This document shows positions 9,171-18,408 of a DNA stretch of 64,000 nucleotides, in pieces (position 1 is the stretch's first letter; each line of letters opens with the position of its first letter). The stretch is from Sandaracinus amylolyticus (GTDB taxonomy: Bacteria; Myxococcota_A; Polyangia; Polyangiales; Sandaracinaceae). The notes under the pieces were generated by a model, which saw nothing but the letters and a program-made list of their open reading frames with translations, did no database searches and was not told the origin of the DNA. The position numbers were made by a program, and so were the translations under genes. The stretch covers positions 2,666,001 to 2,730,000 of the forward strand of contig NZ_CP011125.1 of the NCBI RefSeq assembly GCF_000737325.1. The letters are read 5' to 3'.

Positions 9171-9821
9171 TCAGCGCTGCGCGAGGCGGAACTGCACCTC
9201 GGCGACCATCGAGGGGATCGAGCGCAACCCGATCTTGCGGCGCACGTCCGCGAGGAGCGCGCGCACCGAGCCGTCCGCGAGCGTCATCGCGCTCGCGATC
9301 CCCGCGCAGTCGCGGCCGCGGTGGGTCCACCAGAGGACCTCCGCTTCGCGCGGCGTGAGGCGCCATTCCTGGCAGGCATCCTCGAAGCGCATCGCGCGAC
9401 GGCCCGCGGCGCAGTGCGCGGCCGCGACGAACTCGCCGAGCGCCGAGACGCGCTCGATCGCGTTCTCGTCGGCGCGCACCACGCGCGCGCGCGGCGTCGT
9501 CACGAGCGCGGCGTGCGGCGAGCAGAGCAGCAGCATCGGGATCGCGAGCTGCGCGGCGTGGAGGTCGAGGATCGCAGCATCGGCGGGCGATGCATCGGCG
9601 GCGACGACGCCCGCCGGGCTCGCGATCGCGTCGAGCGCGTCGAGCGCCGCGTCGAGCGTCGCGACGACGTGGAGCGTCTCGGACCAGCTGCCGAGGTGCG
9701 GCAGCAGAGCGCCGAGATCACCGAGCGCGACGACGACGTGCGTGGTCGGCGCGAAGGGGACGCGGCGGGCGATGCCGGGCCGCGAGGCGGGCGGACGAGC
9801 GCGGAGTGGGCGAGCGGACAC
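9171..9821 (-). CDS. LuxR-type transcriptional regulator with receiver-like N-terminus
   Basis: A 216-residue protein. Residues 150-212 form a LuxR/NarL helix-turn-helix recognised by LTPREAEVLWWTHRGRDCAG and the recognition-helix segment VRALLADVRRKIGLRS. The N-terminal 130 residues have the alternating hydrophobic pattern of a receiver domain (VVVALGDLGALL, GVVAADAS, PMLLLCSP), but no convincing phospho-acceptor triad, so it may be a pseudo-receiver. It has a GTG start and lies 36 bp after the metalloprotease gene on the same strand. It may control the adjacent secreted-protein genes, but that is inference. Confidence 0.75.
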   Translation of the reverse strand: MSARPLRARPPASRPGIARRVPFAPTTHVVVALGDLGALLPHLGSWSETLHVVATLDAALDALDAIASPAGVVAADASPADAAILDLHAAQLAIPMLLLCSPHAALVTTPRARVVRADENAIERVSALGEFVAAAHCAAGRRAMRFEDACQEWRLTPREAEVLWWTHRGRDCAGIASAMTLADGSVRALLADVRRKIGLRSIPSMVAEVQFRLAQR

Positions 9822-9857
9822 GTCGCGTCACGAAGCGCGAAGCGTGCCAGCTCGCGA

Positions 9858-11711
9858 TCAGCGTCCGAGGATCTCGTCGAGGTACGTCCGCTCGTCGCCG
9901 CAGAAGGTCGTGCGCGCGAAGCCGCTCTGCTGCGCGCGCTCGCCGAGGGGGCGATCGCCACCGCGGTCCATCAGGCATCCGTCGCCGTCGGTCTCGTTGT
10001 GGAACGCGGTCGCGGCGCCGTAGGGCTGGGCCATGCCGAGGCTGTGCCCGAGCTCGTGCGCGGTCGTCTCGCCGATGATCGACGCGAGCGCGGACAGCGC
10101 GCGCCGCACCGCCGCGATGCGCTCCGCGTCGCCTTCGCCGCGCACCTCGGCGAGCGTCGCGGGCGCGCGGCGCACCGGGTCGAAGAGCTCGTCGAAGAGC
10201 GGCTCGGGATCGGGCGAGCTCGGCGGGCGCTCGCCGGGCACGTCGGGATGCGACGACCACCAGAGGAGCGACTCGACGAACACGCCGCCGTAGCCGGGAT
10301 ATCCGTCCATCTGCGTCTCGGCGTTGGCGCCGCCGATGCGATCGAAGAGGCGCAGGTTGCCGATGTCTTTGCCCGGCGAGTTGTCGTAGCCGAAGAGCCC
10401 GTTGCCGTTGGGATCGGGCCCGCCGATCTCGACCACCGCGAACGCGGTCGGATCGAAGTCGTCGGGCTCCTCGAGCCGCACCTCGAGCGACCAGCTCTCG
10501 TAGATCTCCTCGATGCGCGCGACGATCGCGTCCTCGATCGCGCCCGCCGCCGCGCCGAGCCCGAAGCGCTCGAGGCTCGAATAGAAGCCGGGCAGGAAGC
10601 GCAGGTGCACGACCTGTCGGATCGGCCCGAGCACGAACGAGAAGGGCACCGTCGCGCCCTCGATCTCGTCGGTGCCCGCGATCACGATCGGCGTCGCGGT
10701 GCCGACGAACTCGCCGCGCGCGGCGCCGAACAGCGCGGCGACGACCACGTCCTCGCGCACCTCGGTCTCGATCACGAGGCGCACCTCCGCGCCCGACACG
10801 AAGCGCGGCACCAGCTCGAGCGCATCGAGCGTCTGCGCGGTGCCGCCCTGCGGCGTGAACGTGCCCTCGAGGCGGATCAGCGAGGTCTCGCTCGGGCGAT
10901 CACGACCGCCGAGGAACCCCGCCCCGCGCACGCGCAGCAGCTGTCCGAGCGACGCCATGCGCGGCTCGACCGAGAAGAGCTCGGGGCCGCCGAAGCGCAG
11001 CGTGGTCGCGACGGGCGCGGTGTCGCGGCCCTGACCGCCCTCGAGCGTCGACTCGAGGCGCATCGTCCCTTCGAACGTGCCCGGCCACACGCCGCCGAGA
11101 TCGGTCGTGAGCACCACGATCCCGCGATCGCGCGCGGTGCGCTCCGCGAGCGTGATCGGGAGGCGCGCGTCGACCGCGCTCGTCGCGCCTCCGAGCTCGC
11201 GCGTGAACGTGCCCTCGAAGTGCGCGAACGTCTCGCCTTCCGTCGCGGAGACGAACCCCGCGCCGCGCAGCACGACCACGTCGTTCCGGTGCACGTCGCC
11301 GCTCGGCGCGGCGTCGAGCGAGAGCGGGAGATCGCGCGCGAGCTCCCACGTGTCGTCGAAGAGATCGCTGCGATCGTGCTCGCCGCGGACCGCGAGCGTC
11401 ACGTCGACGAACCCCTCGCCGAGCGCCTCGATCAGCGAGCGCGGCACCTCGAAGAGGAACGCGTCGTCCTCGTCGTGCGGGACGCTCGGCAGATCGAAGG
11501 TCGTGCCCTCGGTCGCGACCTCGAGCACGGGCTCGGCGCCCACGGCGTCGAGCCCGACACCGACGACGCGCAGCACCGTGCCCGCGAGGATGGGCTCGGG
11601 CGCTTCGACGAGCGTGATGCGCGGCGCAGGAACGTCGGGCGGGCGCGTCGGATCGGGATCGCCGCACGCGACGGCGAGCGCGAGCGCGAGCGCGAGGGAC
11701 CGCGCGCGCAT
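9858..11711 (-). CDS. Secreted zinc-metalloprotease-like protein with IPT/TIG-like domains
   Basis: A 617-residue protein with a lipoprotein signal (ALALALAVAC). Residues 30-350 contain three repeated beta-sandwich-like units with LRVxGxGF sequences (LRVVGVGLD, VLRGAGFVS, LRVRGAGFLGG), as in IPT/TIG domains. The C-terminal domain carries the zinc-protease helix HELGHSLG at residue 552 and a Met-turn-like CLMDRGGD about 28 residues later. A metzincin would have His at the eleventh position of HExxHxxGxxH, but here it is Gln (HELGHSLGMAQ). Its ATG overlaps the stop of the upstream gene (TGATG), so the two are translationally coupled. Confidence 0.8.
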   Translation of the reverse strand: MRARSLALALALAVACGDPDPTRPPDVPAPRITLVEAPEPILAGTVLRVVGVGLDAVGAEPVLEVATEGTTFDLPSVPHDEDDAFLFEVPRSLIEALGEGFVDVTLAVRGEHDRSDLFDDTWELARDLPLSLDAAPSGDVHRNDVVVLRGAGFVSATEGETFAHFEGTFTRELGGATSAVDARLPITLAERTARDRGIVVLTTDLGGVWPGTFEGTMRLESTLEGGQGRDTAPVATTLRFGGPELFSVEPRMASLGQLLRVRGAGFLGGRDRPSETSLIRLEGTFTPQGGTAQTLDALELVPRFVSGAEVRLVIETEVREDVVVAALFGAARGEFVGTATPIVIAGTDEIEGATVPFSFVLGPIRQVVHLRFLPGFYSSLERFGLGAAAGAIEDAIVARIEEIYESWSLEVRLEEPDDFDPTAFAVVEIGGPDPNGNGLFGYDNSPGKDIGNLRLFDRIGGANAETQMDGYPGYGGVFVESLLWWSSHPDVPGERPPSSPDPEPLFDELFDPVRRAPATLAEVRGEGDAERIAAVRRALSALASIIGETTAHELGHSLGMAQPYGAATAFHNETDGDGCLMDRGGDRPLGERAQQSGFARTTFCGDERTYLDEILGR

Positions 11712-14197
11712 CACGACGCCGGCACGCATGCGAGGTGGAGCGTGCCGCCCACGTCGTCCACGAAGTCGCACGCGTAGCCCTCCGCGTCGCGACAGCGATC
11801 CACGTCGCTCTCGCACTCGAGCACGCACGCGCTCACGCCGCCCGTCGTCACGCAGAACGTGCCGCTCTCGCAGTCGGCGTTGGTGCGGCACCCGGCGCGC
11901 GCGCAGTAGCCGCCCGGCCACGCGAGGCATGCGCGCTGTCCGCCGCACGTCGTCGCGTCGGCGCACGCGGCGCCGTTCGCGCCCGCGCCGCGCGCCCCGC
12001 ATGCGCGACCTTCCGCGAACCACTTGCAGGCCTCCGTCGAGCGACAGTCGGAGTTCACCGTGCACGTCGCACCGCAGTGACGCGCCGCGCTGCCCGGCCC
12101 GTACACCGGGCACAGGTGCGAGGCCGGGCACATCGCCACGGACGTGCACGCGTCGCTGCGGCACACGCCCGCGTCGCACACCTCGCCCGACGCGCAGCCG
12201 CGCGTCGCCGTGCACGACGTGATCGGCGTCGTCGTGATCTCTCCGACGTACGTGTTCGCCGCGGTCGAGAAGCCGAGCACGCGCACGTAGTAGGTGCCCG
12301 CGGCCGGAAGGTCGGCGTCGATCGCCTCGGTGTCCCCGGTGCCCTCGGAGATCGCGATCCGCGTCCCGTCGGGGCCCTGGAGCTCGAGATCGAGATCGCC
12401 GATCGCCGCGTCGAACAGGATCTCGACGTGGGCCGCGCTCGCGCCGGTCACGGTGAGCGCGACGAAGTCGTCGTCGTCCGGGCAGATCGTGCCGTCGAAG
12501 TCCTGCGTGGTGAGGCGACGCGCGGTGGCCCGCGTGTCGTCGGGCTCGAACGCGTCGTCGCTGCAGCACGCGAGCGGCGCGCGCGTGATCGAGAGGTCGT
12601 AGGCGTTCTGCGCGCTCGCGTACCCGAGCACCTGCGCGACGACGCGGCCGGTGTCGCCGAGGCAGAAGCTCGCGCTCTCGCGATCCATCGTGCTCGCGCT
12701 CGACGCCACGATCGTCCCGCTCGGCGAGAGCAGGCGCAGATCGAGATCCCCCGCGTCGTGCTCGAAGCCGTCGATCGTGACGGTGACGAGATCGCGGAAC
12801 GCACCGTCGATGCGGAAGAAGTCGGAATTGCCGCCGCAGATCTGCAGGTCCGCGTAGGTCGTCATCGACGCGAGCGTCGCGTCGTCGAGCGCGTCGTTCG
12901 GCTCGAGCGCGTCGTCCGTGCACCCGCTGCTGCCGCCGCACACCGCCGCGACGTCGCCGCACGCCCGACGGGTCGCGCCCTCGATCGTGATCGCGTCGCC
13001 GCACGTCCCCACGGTGCACGCGCTCGCCGCGCACGACGTGAGGCAGCGCGCGCCGCCCGCGGCTGCGACGCAGATGCCGCTCGCGCACTCCGTCGACCGC
13101 GTGCACGGCGAGCACTGCCCGAGATCGCCGCCGGTGCTCGCGCCACCGACCGCGAAGAACGCGACCACGGACGAGTCGGTGCGGTGATCGCACGCGGTGC
13201 CGGTCGCGTCGTCGTTGTCGGTCGCCGTCGCGAGATAGAACACCTCGGCGTCGGCGCCCTCGGCGAGGCCGAGCGAGGGGATGCGCGCGCGCCACTCGCC
13301 ACCCTCTGCCGGCGCGAAGACGACCTGCTCGAACGTCGTGACGTCGGGGCTCGCGCGATCGTCGGGCGCGGTGCGCGACCAGTAGAGCAGCGGCGCATCG
13401 CGCAGACCGACGTCGTCGCTCACGCGGATCCGCACCTCGTAGCCGCTCGAGCTCGTGACGCGCTCGCCCTCGAGCGGCGCGACGAGCGTGATCGCGGGCG
13501 CCGCCCCGGGGCAGCCGCTCGTCGGACCGGTGCGCAGCACGACGACGTAGTCGTGCGGCACCGGAGGATGATCTCCGTCGTCGGCCTCGAGCTCGATCGT
13601 CCAGCGCTCGCTCGCCGCGATTTGATCGCCGGTCGGGCACCACTCGAAGCGCGCGCTCTTCGCGCCCTCGTTCGCGATCAGCGCGCCCTCGGGCAGCGGC
13701 GCGCGCTCGCGGATCTCGACGGTCGGCGTGTCGTCGTCGCGGATCTCGACGTCGAAGCGCACGCAGGGATCGCGCATCAGGTCGTGGGTGCCGCCCGCGC
13801 CAGGGCGCAGGAAGACCGGCGCCGAGTCCTCCGACGGCACGACGTTCACGACGACGCGCTCCCCGTCGTAGCGCTCGCCCGACGGCGAGGTGATCTCGAA
13901 GAGCAGCTCGTGACGTCCGACGTGGCTCGCGAGCGGCGTCCAGCGGAACTCGCCGCGCTCGGGCGAGCCGGAGAGCGACGTGACGCTCTCGAACGCGGCG
14001 AGCGGCGCGCCCTCGATCGATACGCGATAGCGGAGCTCGCGGCCCGCGTCGTTGCGCACCGGGAGCTCGATCGAGAGCGTCTCGCTCACGCGCGCGTCGA
14101 CGGGGAGCACCGGGAGCAGGTCGGGCGTGTCGCCGTCGGGCTCGCACGCGAGCAGGACGATCGCGAGCGCGAGGAGTGGAGTCGTGGAGGACCGCAA
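11711..14197 (-). CDS. Large secreted lipoprotein with PPC domains and Cys-rich tail
   Basis: An 828-residue exported protein. The signal peptide ends in LAIVLLAC. Residues 30-330 form cadherin/Ig-like sandwiches (RELRYRVSIEGAPL, YDGERVVVNVVPS, RVTSSSGYEVRIRVSDDVG). Two bacterial pre-peptidase C-terminal (PPC) domains follow near residues 430-540 and 545-650, each opening with an acidic DDAxEPxD box and holding a GDLDLRL/GDLDLEL strand. The last 160 residues are Cys-rich. PPC domains usually accompany secreted peptidases, and the gene is coupled to the metalloprotease gene downstream, so it may act with that enzyme. The apparent start is TTG 14197; no ATG or GTG is available in frame before the signal peptide. 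Confidence 0.8.
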   Translation of the reverse strand: MRSSTTPLLALAIVLLACEPDGDTPDLLPVLPVDARVSETLSIELPVRNDAGRELRYRVSIEGAPLAAFESVTSLSGSPERGEFRWTPLASHVGRHELLFEITSPSGERYDGERVVVNVVPSEDSAPVFLRPGAGGTHDLMRDPCVRFDVEIRDDDTPTVEIRERAPLPEGALIANEGAKSARFEWCPTGDQIAASERWTIELEADDGDHPPVPHDYVVVLRTGPTSGCPGAAPAITLVAPLEGERVTSSSGYEVRIRVSDDVGLRDAPLLYWSRTAPDDRASPDVTTFEQVVFAPAEGGEWRARIPSLGLAEGADAEVFYLATATDNDDATGTACDHRTDSSVVAFFAVGGASTGGDLGQCSPCTRSTECASGICVAAAGGARCLTSCAASACTVGTCGDAITIEGATRRACGDVAAVCGGSSGCTDDALEPNDALDDATLASMTTYADLQICGGNSDFFRIDGAFRDLVTVTIDGFEHDAGDLDLRLLSPSGTIVASSASTMDRESASFCLGDTGRVVAQVLGYASAQNAYDLSITRAPLACCSDDAFEPDDTRATARRLTTQDFDGTICPDDDDFVALTVTGASAAHVEILFDAAIGDLDLELQGPDGTRIAISEGTGDTEAIDADLPAAGTYYVRVLGFSTAANTYVGEITTTPITSCTATRGCASGEVCDAGVCRSDACTSVAMCPASHLCPVYGPGSAARHCGATCTVNSDCRSTEACKWFAEGRACGARGAGANGAACADATTCGGQRACLAWPGGYCARAGCRTNADCESGTFCVTTGGVSACVLECESDVDRCRDAEGYACDFVDDVGGTLHLACVPAS

Positions 14198-14262
14198 AGC
14201 AGGGCGATTCTAACGCGACGGTTTGCCGAGGTGTGCATCGCGGCCGTAGGTTTGAGCCCCGA

Positions 14263-15117
14263 ATGTGCCGTCTCTTCGGGTTCCGCTCGGTGATCCCCTC
14301 GCAGATGCACCGCTCGCTGGTCGCCGCGGACAACGCGCTCGGGCGACAGAGCGAGCGGCACCCGGACGGCTGGGGCGTCGCGTACTACGTCGACGGCGCG
14401 CCGCACGTCACGCGGAGCCCGACGCACGCGCTCGGGTGCGCGCTCTTCCAGCGGGTGAGCGGCGTCGTGTCGAGCGAGACCGTGCTCGCGCACGTGCGCA
14501 AGGCGACGCAGGGCGGGCACACGGTGCTCAACTGCCATCCGTTCCAGTACGGACGCTGGACCTTCGCGCACAACGGCGACGTGCCGACGTTCGCGCGTGA
14601 TCGCGAGGCGCTGCTCGCCGAGGTCTCGCCGAGGCTGCGGCGCTTCGTGCTCGGCGAGACCGACAGCGAGGTGATCTTCTTCATGGTGCTCACGCGGCTC
14701 GAGGCGCTCGGGCCGCTCTCGGCGCAGCGTGACGTCGACGACGTGATGGCCGCGCTCGCCGCGACGATGCGCGACGTGGATCGCATCGCGCAGCGCGACG
14801 CCGACGCGAAGCCGAACCTGCTCACCGTGATCCTCACCGACGGCACGACGATGGTCGCGCACCAGGGCGGCAAGGAGCTGCACTTTTCGACGCACAAGCG
14901 GCGCTGCGCCGATCGCGAGTCGTGCTCGTTCCTCGCGCCGCACTGCGAGGCGCCGACGACGACCGGCTCGATCAACCACCTGGTGCTCTCGAGCGAGCCG
15001 CTGCACGGCGAGAACGTGTGGTACGCGCTCGAGCCCGGCGAGATGGTCGGCGTCGATCACCGCATGCGACTGGTACGCAGGTCGAGCGATCCGCGGAAGC
15101 TCGCGGTCGTCGCGTGA
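14263..15117 (+). CDS. Class II glutamine amidotransferase (YafJ-like)
   Basis: A 284-residue cytosolic Ntn-hydrolase. The start MCRLFGF places the nucleophile Cys directly after Met, as in this family, where it becomes N-terminal after Met removal. Supporting motifs are HPDGWGVAYY (about residue 29), LAHVRKAT, NCHPFQY and WTFAHNGD (about 100-107), the standard glutaminase-site sequences. The family hydrolyses glutamine for an amidation whose acceptor is unknown in YafJ proteins. It is divergent from the PPC lipoprotein gene, with 65 bp shared upstream, and is followed 17 bp later by rnhB. Confidence 0.9.
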   Translation: MCRLFGFRSVIPSQMHRSLVAADNALGRQSERHPDGWGVAYYVDGAPHVTRSPTHALGCALFQRVSGVVSSETVLAHVRKATQGGHTVLNCHPFQYGRWTFAHNGDVPTFARDREALLAEVSPRLRRFVLGETDSEVIFFMVLTRLEALGPLSAQRDVDDVMAALAATMRDVDRIAQRDADAKPNLLTVILTDGTTMVAHQGGKELHFSTHKRRCADRESCSFLAPHCEAPTTTGSINHLVLSSEPLHGENVWYALEPGEMVGVDHRMRLVRRSSDPRKLAVVA

Positions 15118-15134
15118 GGTAGCCTGTCCGGCCG

Positions 15135-16034
15135 ATGTCGGAGCCGAAGAAGCTCACGCTGTCCGAGCTGCGCAAGCGCTACGTCGACGAGGCGCGACCG
15201 TTGCCGCAGGAGATCGAGACCGCGCTGCGTGCGGACGAGCGGCCGGGCGCGAAGTCGCTGCTCGCCGCGATCGAGAAGCGACGGCGCGCGAACCGCGCGG
15301 AGGGTCAGCGGCTGCGACACCTCTCGCGCTTCGAGAACGAGCTGTGGGAGTCCGGCGTGCAGCGCGTCGCGGGCGTCGACGAGGCCGGGATGAGCCCGCT
15401 CGCGGGGCCCGTCGTCGCAGGCGCGGTGATTCTTCCCGTCGGCTTCAAGCTCGTCGGCGTCGACGACTCGAAGAAGCTCGACGCGAAGGCGCGCGCCGAG
15501 CTCGTGATCGAGATCAAGGCGCGCGCGATCGCGTGGGCGGTCGGCATCGTCCCGCCCGACGAGATCGACCGCGTGAACATCTATCGCGCCGGCTTGCTCG
15601 CGATGCGTCGCGCGGTCGAGGCGCTCCACGTCGCGCCCGAGCACCTGCTGATCGACGCGCGCAAGCTCAAGGAGCTCGCGATCCCGCAGCGCGCGATCAT
15701 CCACGGCGACGCGCTGAGCGTGTCGATCGCCGCGGCGAGCATCGTCGCGAAGACGACGCGCGACGGCATGATGGACGAGCTCGATCGCACCTATCCGGGC
15801 TACGGCTTCGCGAAGCACAAGGGCTATCCGGTCGCCGAGCACACCGACGCGATCACGAAGCTCGGGGTGTGCGCGATCCACCGTCGCTCGTTCGGTCCGG
15901 TGCGTCGCGCGCTCGGGCTCGAGCCGGTGCAGACCGAGCTCTTCGCGACGCCGAGCGAGACGCCCGCGATCGATCCCACGGTCGCCGCGGAGATCGCGGC
16001 GATGGAGGCCGAGGTCGCCTCCGAGCCCCAGTGA
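15135..16034 (+). CDS. rnhB: Ribonuclease HII with altered GRG motif
   Basis: A 299-residue RNase HII that removes ribonucleotides misincorporated in DNA. The four metal-binding acids are present: Asp82 and Glu83 (GVDEAG), Asp174 (LLIDARKL) and Asp210 ([13 protein letters not shown]). Residues 85-87 read Gly-Met-Ser where most type II enzymes have Gly-Arg-Gly, the motif that recognises the ribonucleotide junction. There is an extra N-terminal helical extension of about 75 residues ([19 protein letters not shown]) and a 40-residue acidic tail, making it longer than the usual 200-220 residues. It overlaps the uracil-DNA glycosylase gene by 4 nt (GTGA), so two DNA-repair enzymes are coupled. Confidence 0.93.
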   Translation: MSEPKKLTLSELRKRYVDEARPLPQEIETALRADERPGAKSLLAAIEKRRRANRAEGQRLRHLSRFENELWESGVQRVAGVDEAGMSPLAGPVVAGAVILPVGFKLVGVDDSKKLDAKARAELVIEIKARAIAWAVGIVPPDEIDRVNIYRAGLLAMRRAVEALHVAPEHLLIDARKLKELAIPQRAIIHGDALSVSIAAASIVAKTTRDGMMDELDRTYPGYGFAKHKGYPVAEHTDAITKLGVCAIHRRSFGPVRRALGLEPVQTELFATPSETPAIDPTVAAEIAAMEAEVASEPQ

Positions 16035-16657
16035 GCGCGCGCATCCTGCCTCAGCTGCGCGTGCATCGCGACGAGGTGATCGCGTGCCGGCGCTGCGAGG
16101 GGGTCGTCGGTCCTTCGGTGATCGGCCCGGCGATGACCTCGCGCATCTACGCGCTCGGTCAGGCGCCTGGGCCGCACGAGGCGAGCAAGGGACGCCCGTT
16201 CGCGCACACCGCGGGCAAGACGCTCTTCTCGTGGACCGCGCGCATCGGTGTCGACGAGGCGCGCTATCGCGAGCGCGTCTACATGGCCGCGGTCGCGCGG
16301 TGTTTCCCCGGCAAGGGCAAGTCGGGCAGCAAGGGCGATCGCCTCCCGAGCGCCGACGAGATCGAGCGGTGTCGTCCCTTCATCGCGCGCGAGATCGCGC
16401 TGCTCCGGCCCGAGCTCGTCATCCCGATCGGGCGTCTCGCCATCGCGGAGGTGCTCGGCCCGTTCGAGAAGCTCGAGGACGTCGTGGGCACGACCACGCG
16501 CGCGCGCTTCCACGATCGCGAGGTCGACGTGATCCCGCTGCCGCACCCGAGCGGGCTCTCGGCGTGGCCGAAGATCGAGCCGGGCAAGACGTTGCTCGCG
16601 CGCGCCCTCGAGCTGCTCGCCGCGCACCCGACGTGGCGCGGGACGTTCAAGGAGTGA
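16031..16657 (+). CDS. Uracil-DNA glycosylase superfamily protein with probable Fe-S cluster
   Basis: A 208-residue protein of the uracil-DNA glycosylase superfamily, most like families 4/5. Motif 1 is [17 protein letters not shown] (about residues 41-57) and the second active-site motif is PLPHPSGLS (about 170-178). Cysteines 19, 22, 91 and 114 (CxxC, then C...C) match the [4Fe-4S] ligand pattern of family 4 enzymes. The residue after the motif 1 Pro-Gly is Pro-His-Glu rather than the common xxED, so substrate range cannot be predicted. The GTG start lies inside the end of rnhB. The 3' end overlaps the convergent lipoprotein gene by 11 bp. Confidence 0.85.
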   Translation: MSARILPQLRVHRDEVIACRRCEGVVGPSVIGPAMTSRIYALGQAPGPHEASKGRPFAHTAGKTLFSWTARIGVDEARYRERVYMAAVARCFPGKGKSGSKGDRLPSADEIERCRPFIAREIALLRPELVIPIGRLAIAEVLGPFEKLEDVVGTTTRARFHDREVDVIPLPHPSGLSAWPKIEPGKTLLARALELLAAHPTWRGTFKE

Positions 16658-17189
16658 CGTCGCACACCGGCGTCGCGCACGTGCCGTCGAGGCAGCGCCC
16701 CGCGAGGCAGTCGTCGTCGCTCGAGCACGACGGGATCTCGGCGCACCGCAGCTCGCCCCCGCCGAGCGGCGCCATGCAGCGCGCGCCGAGCTCGCAGTCG
16801 TCGGGCACGCCCGACACGTCGGTGAACACGCGGCAAGGCTCGCCCACCGCGACCTCGCCGATCACCGGATCGTCGAGCAGCTGGGCGCGATCGCAGTCGT
16901 CGAGGCTGCGCAGGATCGACGTCGCGAGCGCGCCGTTCCACAGCACCTCGCCCGCGTCGACCGCGGCGTGCAGCGACTGCGCGTTCATCGACTCGCAGCG
17001 CGCGGTGAGCGCCTCGTCCGAGAGCGGCTCGCCGTCGCACTCGCACGTCACGTGTCGATCGCGCAGCGCCGTCTCGAGCGACACGCACCAGCTCGCGAGC
17101 GGCGTGCTCGCGACCGTCGGTCGATCACACGCCGCCAGCGACACCACGAGGATCCAAGCAAATCGCGACTTCACAGCGGGCGGGAGCAT
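16647..17189 (-). CDS. Cys-rich lipoprotein, unknown function
   Basis: A 180-residue exported protein with signal peptide KSRFAWILVVSLAAC (lipid-modified Cys at about residue 21). A central helical region is flanked by Cys-containing segments, and the C-terminal 50 residues contain the disulfide-type pattern CSSDDDCLAGRCLDGTC. It resembles other small Cys-rich lipoproteins in this window. It is divergent from the Spy-like gene at 17278, with 88 bp between them. Function unknown. Confidence 0.75.
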   Translation of the reverse strand: MLPPAVKSRFAWILVVSLAACDRPTVASTPLASWCVSLETALRDRHVTCECDGEPLSDEALTARCESMNAQSLHAAVDAGEVLWNGALATSILRSLDDCDRAQLLDDPVIGEVAVGEPCRVFTDVSGVPDDCELGARCMAPLGGGELRCAEIPSCSSDDDCLAGRCLDGTCATPVCDVTP

Positions 17190-17277
17190 AGCTTCAGAAT
17201 CTCGAAAGGTGCCTTCCGTATCTCTTCTCGTGTCGCCACCGAGCCCGCTCGGGGCGCCGACCAGGAAGGAAGATCAC

Positions 17278-17727
17278 GTGAAGAAGCAGTCCCTCTCGTT
17301 CCTCCTCGCGGCCGCGCTCTCGCTCCCGATGCTCGCGGCCTCGCTCCCCGCGCTCGCGCAGGACGCCGGCACGCCCGCCGACGGAGAGCGCCCGTGCCAC
17401 GGTGGACGCCGCGGTCATCACCGCGATCCCGAGCGGCGCCTGCAGCACATGACGCAGGCCCTCGGCCTCGACGCGAACCAGGTCGCGCTGGTGCGTCAGG
17501 CGTTCGAGCAGGCGCGCGCCGAGCACGAGGCGCTGCGCGCGCAGCCGCGCTCGCCCGAGCGCCGCGAGCAGCACCGCGCGATCATGGAGCGCACCCGCGA
17601 GCGCATCGACGCGGTGCTCACGCCCGAGCAGCGCGTCCGCGCCGAGCAGCTCCGCGCGCAGCACGACGCGCGCCGCCAGATGCGCCGTGAGCAGCGCGGC
17701 GGCGGCGTCGATCCCCGTGGTATCTGA
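17278..17727 (+). CDS. Spy/CpxP-family periplasmic protein
   Basis: A 149-residue exported protein. The signal peptide (residues 1-28, KKQSLSFLLAAAL..., ending ALAQ) precedes a short acidic/Gly-His linker and a helical hairpin rich in Arg, Glu and Gln: MTQALGLDANQVALVRQAFE, and later VLTPEQRVRAEQL. The LTPEQR motif is typical of the LTXXQ/Spy-CpxP periplasmic chaperone and stress-sensor family. A strong AGGAAGGAAG lies upstream of the GTG start. The gene is followed 6 bp later by a response regulator and a kinase. The set parallels cpxP-cpxR-cpxA, suggesting the protein senses envelope or metal stress and inhibits the kinase. Confidence 0.85.
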   Translation: MKKQSLSFLLAAALSLPMLAASLPALAQDAGTPADGERPCHGGRRGHHRDPERRLQHMTQALGLDANQVALVRQAFEQARAEHEALRAQPRSPERREQHRAIMERTRERIDAVLTPEQRVRAEQLRAQHDARRQMRREQRGGGVDPRGI

Positions 17728-17733
17728 TTTCGC

Positions 17734-18408
17734 ATGAGCGGACGCGTCCTCGTCGTCGAAGACGATCCCGAGCTCGGCGCCGAGATCGTGCGCCAGCTCG
17801 ACCGCGCGGGCTTCACGCCCACGTGGCTGAAGGACGGCGACGACGCGCTCGCCGCGACCCCCGAGGAGTACGATCTCGTGCTCCTCGATCTCGTGCTCCC
17901 CAACGCCTACGGGCTCGACATCCTCAAGCGCTACCGCGCGGTCAGCGAGGTCCCCGTGATCCTCCTGACCGCGCGCGATCACACGGCGGACAAGGTGCGG
18001 GGGCTCTCGCTCGGCGCCGACGACTACGTCACGAAGCCGTTCTGGCCCGACGAGCTCCTCGCGCGCATCCGCGCGCGCCTGCGACGCCCGGGCATGCGCC
18101 GCGAGGCGGACGCGATCGTGCGCGCGGGCGCGATCGAGGTGGACCTCGACGCACGGCGGGTGCGCGTCGACGGAGAGCCCGTCGAGCTCACGCGCGCCGA
18201 GCTCGACGTGCTCGCCACGCTCGCGCGCCGCGCGGGTCATGCGGTCTCGCGCGGCGAGCTCGTCGAGGAAGCGCTCGATCCCGGGCGCGAAGGCGGCGAG
18301 CGCACGCTCGACGTGCACGTGTCGCGGCTGCGCAAGAAGCTCGGCGCCGAGGGCAAGCGCATCGCGACGGTGTGGGGCATCGGGTATCGCCTCGAGATCG
18401 ATCGATGA
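17734..18408 (+). CDS. OmpR-family response regulator
   Basis: A 224-residue two-component regulator. The receiver domain (about 1-120) has the acidic pair Asp10/Asp11, the phospho-acceptor Asp52 (LVLLDLVLP), Thr in LLTARDHT and the conserved Lys in YVTKPFWP. The C-terminal winged helix (about 128-222) shows VELTRAELDVLATLARRAG and TLDVHVSRLRKKLG, ending with the usual VWGIGYRLE. It lies between the Spy-like gene and the kinase, and its stop overlaps the kinase start by 4 nt (ATGA). It probably activates its own operon in response to envelope stress, by analogy with CpxR. Confidence 0.95.
   Translation: MSGRVLVVEDDPELGAEIVRQLDRAGFTPTWLKDGDDALAATPEEYDLVLLDLVLPNAYGLDILKRYRAVSEVPVILLTARDHTADKVRGLSLGADDYVTKPFWPDELLARIRARLRRPGMRREADAIVRAGAIEVDLDARRVRVDGEPVELTRAELDVLATLARRAGHAVSRGELVEEALDPGREGGERTLDVHVSRLRKKLGAEGKRIATVWGIGYRLEIDR

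Noticed and set aside
7650-11777. A 1,375-codon plus-strand frame opposite several minus-strand secreted-protein genes
   Set aside because: Arg/Ala/His-rich, no motifs, and it spans the boundaries of at least four well supported minus-strand genes.
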